64,000 nt of DNA from Topomyia yanbarensis (Eukaryota > Arthropoda > Insecta > Diptera > Culicidae): assembly GCF_030247195.1 (NCBI RefSeq), contig NC_080672.1:65451771-65515770 (forward strand), written 5' to 3'. The notes beneath the pieces are model-generated. The model did not search any database. It was given only the letters and a program-made list of their open reading frames with translations, and had not been told where the DNA came from. The translations under genes were made by a program, and so were the position numbers. Positions within the stretch are counted from its first letter, which is position 1. Each line of letters starts with the position of its first letter. Positions 57,551-64,000 of this stretch are shown piece by piece.

Positions 57551-58117
57551 TCTCTGACATTGTGCTAACGGTTCATCGTAACTAATATTGCAAACGGTTC
57601 AGGGCCACCGGATACAATCAATTTTCCTTATGACTTCACATGAAATATTGATTATAAAACTATGCGTCCGCGATATCCGACAAAATCGAGTGCACTCAAG
57701 AGCTTTCTCCGGAGCAAGAGTACGGGTTCCTGACTGGCTTGAGTCTAGATACCGCGATTCAAGCTCAGACTAGACGCGTGCCAGACGCGAACTCTCGCGG
57801 GCATCCTCCCAACCCATGGTAAGACAAAGAGTGCTTAGACGTGTATGCGGAGAAGACCGCCGCGTATAATATCTTCCGGGACGACGGTCTTCCAGCCAGC
57901 TACCGACAGTACGCGATGGCGCATGAAGAGTTCGATGAAAGCTAAAAAACGTAGCTACTGGCGCCGGTTCGTAGACGGGCTAACGAGTGAAACCTCGATG
58001 AGCACTCTTTGGGGCACGACCGCACCGCGGCTTCCACGATAACGCGAACGAAACACCTTTTTCGATGGTGGAGTTCTCACTTGCTCTCTTGTCGTGTAAC
58101 AATAAAGCCCCAGGCAC

Positions 58118-59485
58118 CAGTGGCGTAGCCAGAAATTTGGTTTGGAGGGGGTAGTGATGAAAATCGCAAATTTTTTGAAAAAATGCTAAAATTTAATATG
58201 AGTTTGATAAATTATTGAAAACTCAAAAACATAAGTAGTCTAACAGATGTCATTCCAGTTTACAAACAAGAAGGATCAACATGGAACAGTTTTCAAACCT
58301 CTATAGATTATTTTCTTGTATAATATGTCAATGAAGTCAAAAATTGCGATCTTTTAAAGTGGGATAAATGATCCAAAAAAATTTCCACGTTCAAGATCAC
58401 CTAATATAATAATCTTTGACTTTGAAGGTTTGACAACTTCGGGAAGTTATCAACATAAAACAGCGCCTGCTTTGATATAGAAACTTTAGTGATTAACTCT
58501 CATAGAGGTAATTATGGTGAATTAATATTTCAAAAATATTAAGAGACATGGTGCCTTCAGCAAAGTTTTTGATAATGTCATTTCAAATAATTTTGTTGGA
58601 AATATGAAGGCTACATGAATTCAACATATAGTGATTTAAATGGACTGGGCCTGCTATATTTCTTCTTAGTGAAGAAAAATTTAGGTGAAAACTATTTTTT
58701 TCTGCGCTACGGTTAAAATTGTTTGAAACAATCATTGCGAGTTGAGAACACAAAATCTATAACTAAATTATGAATGGATGGAACTGAAACTTGCGTTTCG
58801 ACTTCATCTCATCAGAATCCGACACCAACTTGGTGGGCGGACTAAGCTAGCGCCGAATTGATGCTAGCTCCTGAAAATGGAATCTCTCTTTGTGTTTTTG
58901 AGTCCTTTTAATATCTGGGAATTATTTGTTTTAAATCCAGTTCCCTTACAAAAATCCAATGCTCATAATAACGATCCTGACCTGCTAGAGACAAAATTAC
59001 ATCAGCTTTCAACTAGTTTCTGAAATGTTATTCTTGTTGTTAACCATATTGAATTGTTGTCTAAACTCTACACAATCTAAAAAAATACATTTTCAGCAAA
59101 TGTTGAAATGTATGTAAGTTTTCGGTAAACAAGCTTATGTTTTATATGCAATCAACCTATTCAAATTTAGATTCCCATTCGAAAAATTGTCTCTATGAGC
59201 TCATAATAATTCAGACAGTTATTTTATTTTACATTGAAGTAATTTGACAACTATGGGATTTTGGCTAAGAGATAAGTTACAAGATCCCCTTCCCACAATT
59301 TTCCAAAAGTTCTCATGACGCTTTAAACACAGTTCTCAATGTAGTGATCAGAGAATATTTTTCCAAAAATATTTTGTGGAATATTAAATTAAATTCGTCA
59401 GCATCAATTTTTCTTTCAATCCAATTAATTTTGGTTTGGGGGGGGGGGGGGTTTAACCCCCAAAACCCCCCTGGCTACGCCACTG
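58118..59485. mobile_element. hAT-family non-autonomous element B, 1368 bp
   Basis: 15-bp inverted ends CAGTGGCGTAGCCAG, with a perfect 8-bp duplication CCAGGCAC (58110-58117 and 59486-59493). It is almost identical to element A outside an internal deletion of about 520 bp and a smaller one near the right side. The G-run/C-run hairpin is retained. Insertion split LINE codons for APG-T. Confidence 0.93.
58795..58838 (-). ncRNA. Candidate hammerhead ribozyme core in hAT element B
   Basis: Same core as in element A: CTGATGA (complement of 58809-58815), GAT-GAA-GTC, GAAAC (to 58795). The core is unchanged between copies although neighbouring bases differ (TTGGTGTCGG here, TTAGTGTCGG in A). Confidence 0.5.
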
Positions 59486-61364
59486 CCAGGCACAGACAGA
59501 ATTAAATTTAACTTGTTGAAAAATCTGCAAGATTCTCTGCCAAGAGACGCTTGTTGAATTTATTTAGTAAGCTTCTTCAGGGTAATATTGTCCCTCATAA
59601 CAGGAGGCAAGTGAAGGTCACCTCCATCCAAAAACCAGGAAAATCAGCTTCCGACCACAACTCGTATCGAACTATTGCGATGCTGTCCTGTATCTGAAAG
59701 TTGTTCGAGAAAATGATCTTGTTACGCCTCGACAATTGGATTAAAGCAAATGCCTTACTATCAGATACACAATTTGGTTTCCGCAAAGGCAACGGGACGA
59801 ACGATTGTCTTGCGTTACTCTCAACAGAAATTCAAAAGGCTTATGCTAGAAAAGAGCGGACGGCATCAATTTTTTTAGATATTAAGGGGGCTTTTGATTC
59901 AGTTTCTATCAAAATTCTTTCTGAGAAGATGCACAAGCATGGCATTTCATAAACTCTAAACAGTTTTTTGCTAAACTTGCTGTCTGAAAAACATATGCAT
60001 TTTTCGCATGGTGATCTATCGACATCAAGAATTAGCTACATGAGTCTAAGCCCCTTGCTTTACGACGTTTGGGTGAATGACTTTGACGAATATCTTGTCA
60101 ATTCCTGCACGTTAAGGCAGCTTGCAGATGACAGTGTGGTCTTTATTACAGATCCCAAAGCCGTCGACTTGCAAGGACCACTGCAAGATACATCAAGACT
60201 TGTCTGCTGGGTATCGAATTCTCCACGGATAAAACTGAGTCAATCGTATTTTCAAGGAATTGTGAACCAGCGCAACTACAGCTTCAATTAATGGGTCAAA
60301 CTATTGCTCAGGTTTCAACTTTCAAATATCTCGGGGTCTGGTTCGACTCTAAAGGTACCTGTGGATGTCACATAAGGTATCTGAAACAGAACCGGAACAT
60401 GGATGGGTGCCCACCCAGGAGAACTGATCAGATTGTACCAAACAACAATGTTGTAGGTGATGAAGTACGGGAGTTTCTGTTTCCGCTCCACTGTGAACAT
60501 ACATTTCATCAAACTAGACTGCATGCACTCGACACATTCAACGAGTCTAGAAGTTCTGGCGGGCGTTCTTCTGCTGAAAAATCGATTTTAAGACCTCTCA
60601 TATCGATTGCTGATCCGACGCGATATCTTGAACCCGTTAGTAATTGCAAATTTCGAGAAACTGGTCGACTCAAACCAGATTTATGTCCTTGTACTTCGAT
60701 TACATAGCACAACATATCAATCCTTCTTCATATTATCCCAACCGTGTCAATCTCCCTCATACTTCTGATTCAACTGTATTCTTCGACACATCCATGAAGG
60801 ACGAGATTCGTGGAATCCCGAATCACATAAGTCCGCAAGTGATCCCAAGCATCTTTCATAAACCTCACCACCTCATTCAAACTCAATGATCCTGCTTCAG
60901 TTTACTTCGCAGAACTTGCTGCTATTCAGTATATCCTTGGGATCATTGATACTTTGCCCACCGATCTTTACTGTATTGTGTCGGATAGCCTCAGCTCAAT
61001 CGAGGCTCTCCGTTCAATGAAACCAAGAAAGCACATTCCATATTATCTGGGGAAAATCAGGGAGCACCAGCGTGCTTTGCCTGTAAGATCGTACAAGATT
61101 ACCTTAGTTAGGGTTCCAGGTAATGAAGAAGTGAATTCTTTAGCTGACGCGGGCGCTTTAGAAGGTGACATATATGAAAGACCAATTTGCATCAGCGAAT
61201 TTTTCAGTATTACTCATCAGAGAACCCTCGAAAGTTGACAAACTTCATGGAACAATGGGGAACTAGGAAGGTGGCTACATTCGATAATCCCTAAGGTATC
61301 GACGAAACCTTGGTTCAGGGGGATGGATGTGGGTCGGGATTTCATTCGCGTGATGTCTAGGCTC

Positions 61365-61710
61365 CAGTGGCGGCGCTAAGGGGGGGGGGCGAAGGGGGCA
61401 ACCGCCCCGAGCGGCAAAATCAGGGGGCGGCATTTCCTACTAAACAAATTTCTATTTCATTTTTTTAATAATTCTTCAAGTTTCAATAATCACGATCAAA
61501 ATCAAGTGTGGGTGAAACGCTTGAATTTATATTATTTTGGCGATTGACTATTAAAAGTAGGGGATCAAGACGACGGATGCAATCAAGCAAAATTATATAC
61601 AGATTGCTCAGTCTCAAAAGATTCAACTGAGATTAGTTTCCGAACGAACTTGAAGTAGTGGGAGTATGCAGACTAATTTGCTGGGATTAAACCAGGGAAC
61701 TCTATCATAT
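61365..61710 (+). mobile_element. hAT-like terminus CAGTGGCGGCGCTAAGG, partner end not found
   Basis: CAGTGGCGGCGCTAAGG followed by a G run and GCCCCGAGCGGCAAAATC begins exactly where LINE homology stops. The left 8-mer is CTAGGCTC (61357-61364). No matching right end or second CTAGGCTC was found, so extent and identity are uncertain. Confidence 0.45.
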
Positions 61711-61935
61711 ACAGAGTGTTTGGTTCATGGTTAAGAATCTCTCGAGCGGTGATAGAGAGTTGTATTTGGGGAAAAAATCGTTCTACACAAACTATCAAAA
61801 CTCAACTACAAAGCTATTGAACTTTTTTGTAAACAACTTGTTTGTTTTTAAATGTCTCTTACTCAAAAAGTATACTTTGTATTTTCAATCTTTTAATTCC
61901 ATTTGAAAGGTGTTTCCGTTCCTGTTAAAAATCAG
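61711..61935 (+). repeat. Dispersed repeat shared with 8.20-8.43 kb
   Basis: GTTTGGTTCATGGTTAAGAA, CTCTCGAG and AAAAAGTATACTTTGTATTT occur in the same order as on the minus strand near 8.2-8.43 kb. Confidence 0.5.
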
Positions 61936-62094
61936 GTGCGTTGGTCCAGCATAGTCGATAAGAGAACCGGTCTAATGAGTGCTCTTTAGAAGTTAGTTTC
62001 GTGCGGTAGTTAATCGACCGAAGGGATTTTGTTTTGAGTGAGTGGACCCGGCGATTAGCAAGGGGTAAACAAACCAGCATTTTTTGTTCACTGA

Positions 62095-62680
62095 TTGCTA
62101 GACGGAAGGGTATTCGAGAGCTTAACAACGATAAGGCCGTTGGGAAGGGCGGAATTCCGGATGACTTTCTAAAAGTCTAAGAGACCTGTGAGAAGCAATT
62201 CACTCCGTTATCGGGATGATCTGCGTGGAAGAAAAAATGCCCTTGGATTGGTTGAATGGCCTCATATGTCCTATCTTCAAGAAGTGCTACAAACTCGAAC
62301 ATAATATCTTCCTAGGCATAACTCAATGCCGCCTACAAGGTAGTCTCTCGTGTTCTATTGAGGACCCTGCGCCTGTTGGCTGAATGCTTTGTCGGTCGAT
62401 CAACGATCAACGACGGACCAAATGTTTACCCAGCGACAAATTCTGAATATATTTCGGGAATACAACTTGCAGACTCGCCATCTGATTGAGCATGGTTTCC
62501 CGACAAAACTGATTAAGCTGATTCGTATGACGCTGGGTAAGATAAAATCAAGCGATACAAAGATCTGATGTGCAAAAGGAACATGACATCGACATCATTG
62601 GCGTTGATCGCAGAGCAGTGGAGGAGGTATTGTTGCCTTTCATAAGTAAAGCTGCAAGAATCGAACTGACTATAAACTAA
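62095..62680 (+). pseudogene. RTE-like LINE reverse transcriptase fragment
   Basis: Frame fragments include NNDKAVGKGGIPDDFLK, CPWIG, NAAYKVVSRVL and AATNSEYISGI-type decayed text, then LIEHGFPTKLIKLIRMTLG and IIGVDRRAVEE. The order (template positioning, fingers, then the region after motif A) fits RTE-type LINEs. Motif A itself appears deleted between about 62470 and 62490. Several frameshifts are present, so it is dead. Confidence 0.5.
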
Positions 62681-64000
62681 GCCGTGTGGTGTCCGGCGGG
62701 CTGAAATCTTTTTGCACTATTTCAACCAAGAATAGAACCTCTGGGAACTGCTCCCATGTCGTAAGAGGCGACTAACAACATGCTAGGAGTTCCTAGGCCG
62801 ACGTTTTGCTCCGTACCGAAGACTTAATCTGGACGGACCTTAAGGTTTTCCATATTACCCTCTTTCCAGTCTGTATTTAGTGAATCACTGACATATACTC
62901 ACCTTTTCTGATTCGCCTTTCTTGATTGTGTACCAACGTTTTAAGTTTCTTCTGGCGGTTGTATATTAGCCGTAAATGACGAAATCTAATTCTACACTAA
63001 GTAACAGAATATATTAATATACCGGCACTTCCACGCCAAGGTTTAACTTCCAAAGCTTTGGTTTAAAAACCGTTTTTAAAAAATGGAAACTTTCATGTAG
63101 GAAATTTATTGAATTGGCCTAAGATGGAGCTGTCGAATTTCACAAAAAGCTTTTTATGTTGCAAGTGATCTGTAGTTGTGTTAAATTAGGTATTTTTCTA
63201 TTATATTTGGAACCGTCTACCGACAAATCTACATTTACGAATACCTCCAAAAGTGACTCCTTGAGGTCTCATGAAGGCCTGACACTAGCTTTATGATACT
63301 TTTGCTTTTCTAAACAGTAATAAAAATCTCAACATTCAAGAACTTCACTTTGTCAGAAAATGTAGGGCCATCGGAAGCTAAAACTTCGTAAAATCGCACT
63401 CCTGGTCCTTTTTTCAGTGCAGTACTCTACGTCACTCGTTCAAATTTGCACCGCTCTTATGGTAGTCGGTATTTGCTAGTATTACTGTTCTCCCATCCAT
63501 TCTGGTAGTCAAACGGTGGGATAGCAAAATTCTTACAAGTTTCCTATCTCATGCCTCCACGCGAGTCTAAGTCTATTGATGACATTTGGTCCTTAGACCG
63601 CAGAATGAGAGGGTGCGAACAGAATGAGAGGGTGCGAACAGATCTAGTCGAGAAAACATTGCCGTAAACTGAATAGTTGATCGGAAATTAGCCCCAATAC
63701 GACTAATCTGACTAGTATCTATGAACACGGGTCAATACGTATTGAAAATTCGCCGCGTCTGTTTTTATGAACCTAATTTAAAGCTCCGTTATTGCTAACA
63801 AGCCCGTGCATCAGGTTAACAATCCTTTATATTTCCCTTCAGTGTTCGGTATTATCGCTCGTATACTTGTATTCCACAAACAATCCGATATGGAAAATAA
63901 GAAATACTTTCCTTGATTTATAACATCTCTCGCTATTTTTGCCTGTATAATGTGTTATCACTCGGTAGTTTTCAAGCCAATAAATATATCGTAGAGAAGA
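62681..64000. other. Unclassified repeat-like sequence
   Basis: No gene is recognised. The block around 62730-62860 (GGGAACTGCTCCCATGTCGT and following) looks like retroelement untranslated sequence but was not assigned. Confidence 0.3.
63601..63638 (+). repeat. Perfect 19-bp tandem duplication
   Basis: CAGAATGAGAGGGTGCGAA occurs twice in immediate succession with no mismatch, which suggests a recent slippage or repair event. Confidence 0.95.

Larger units (their letters stand above)
57690..61250 (+). pseudogene. LINE ORF2 remnants: RT and RNase H
   Basis: SYWRRFVDGLTSETSMSTLW (about 57.95 kb) is the linker between endonuclease and RT. After the hAT copy, RT motifs appear: KLFEKMILLRLDNWIKANAL, DTQFGFRKGNGTNDCLAL, FLDIKGAFDSVSI (motif A) and RQLADDSVVF (catalytic ADD). 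The PQG motif expected before SPLLYD is lost by a small deletion (about 60030-60045). FKYLGVWFDSK follows. RNase H survives as YCIVSDSLSSIEALRS and VPGNEEVNSLADAGA, with the conserved segment just before PGNE shortened. Deletions and stops make all domains inactive. The RNase H at the C-terminus places it with I/LOA-type rather than Jockey/CR1 LINEs. Confidence 0.82.
56293..61364 (+). mobile_element. RNase H-bearing LINE (I superfamily), decayed and interrupted
   Basis: A GC-richer 5' UTR (from about 56293) leads to ORF1 (ATG 56462). Then come ORF2 remnants: a post-endonuclease linker (57.7-58.1 kb), RT (59.5-60.4 kb) and RNase H (60.9-61.25 kb). The endonuclease core is missing between about 57.57 and 57.76 kb. 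A hAT element (58118-59485) interrupts at NNKAPG and its removal keeps the frame into TDRIKFNLLK. Recognisable sequence ends at RVMSRL where a hAT-type terminus begins (61365). Many small indels show age. Confidence 0.85.

Overview
The window reads as repeat-packed DNA of a culicine mosquito, most likely Aedes. The reasons are an AT-rich, intron- or intergenic-like background, a tRNA-derived SINE matching the Aedes Feilai type, two copies of the mosquito-type Tc1/mariner-class DD37E transposon (ITmD37E), RNase H-bearing and Jockey/CR1-type LINEs, and many short terminal-inverted-repeat elements nested in each other. No bacterial, organellar or rRNA features were seen. Only one short candidate host exon (about 17.83-18.06 kb, weak) was found, plus one broken histone H2A copy. 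Almost everything else that can be named is mobile or tandem repeat DNA.

Layout. 0-9.5 kb: an inverted-repeat element built on GGGTACCCGGGTACCC palindromes, a Penelope terminal remnant, the first copy of a complex repeat with a monomer near 430 bp, a repeat with a hammerhead-ribozyme-like core, PIF/Harbinger-like MITEs, T-rich arrays and a hAT MITE. 9.5-21.7 kb: more of the complex repeat split by a hAT element, a solo copy of a long repeat arm, the H2A pseudogene, degenerate tandem arrays (including about 1.2 kb of a 9-bp T-rich unit), and the candidate exon. 21.7-28.4 kb: ITmD37E copy 1, then a minus-strand LINE (ORF1 end and endonuclease) split by a 1.6 kb hAT-like element, then a zinc-knuckle ORF1/gag-like remnant.

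31.6-43.8 kb is one plus-strand LINE opened by three insertions. The first is an ITmD37E copy that itself carries a 2.1 kb foldback element holding a 319 bp MITE. The second is a 5.2 kb hAT-like element with 8-bp target duplications that contains two SINEs, a hammerhead-derived stem-loop and another 1.9 kb hAT element. The third is a 1.84 kb element with a 4-bp target duplication. Taking out the second and third restores the LINE reading frame across each junction. A fourth, 1.5 kb hAT-like element sits just 3' of this LINE.

46.3-47.9 kb holds three MITEs end to end. 49.5-51.3 kb is a third, diverged member of the hAT family. 51.5-55.25 kb is an apparently full-length Penelope-like element with an open 849-residue reverse transcriptase/GIY-YIG protein and a perfect 10-bp target duplication. 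56.3-61.4 kb is a decayed RNase H LINE lacking most of its endonuclease, interrupted by another hAT copy. The end of the window holds an RTE-like fragment and unclassified repeats.

The most unusual thread is a recurring small motif, CTGATGA, then a 3-bp stem closed by GAA, then GAAAC or a one-base decay of it. It resembles a minimal hammerhead core and occurs at five places in repeats of different kinds, twice inside copies of one non-autonomous hAT family. A related but distinct version lies in the Penelope terminal repeats, where hammerheads are an established feature.
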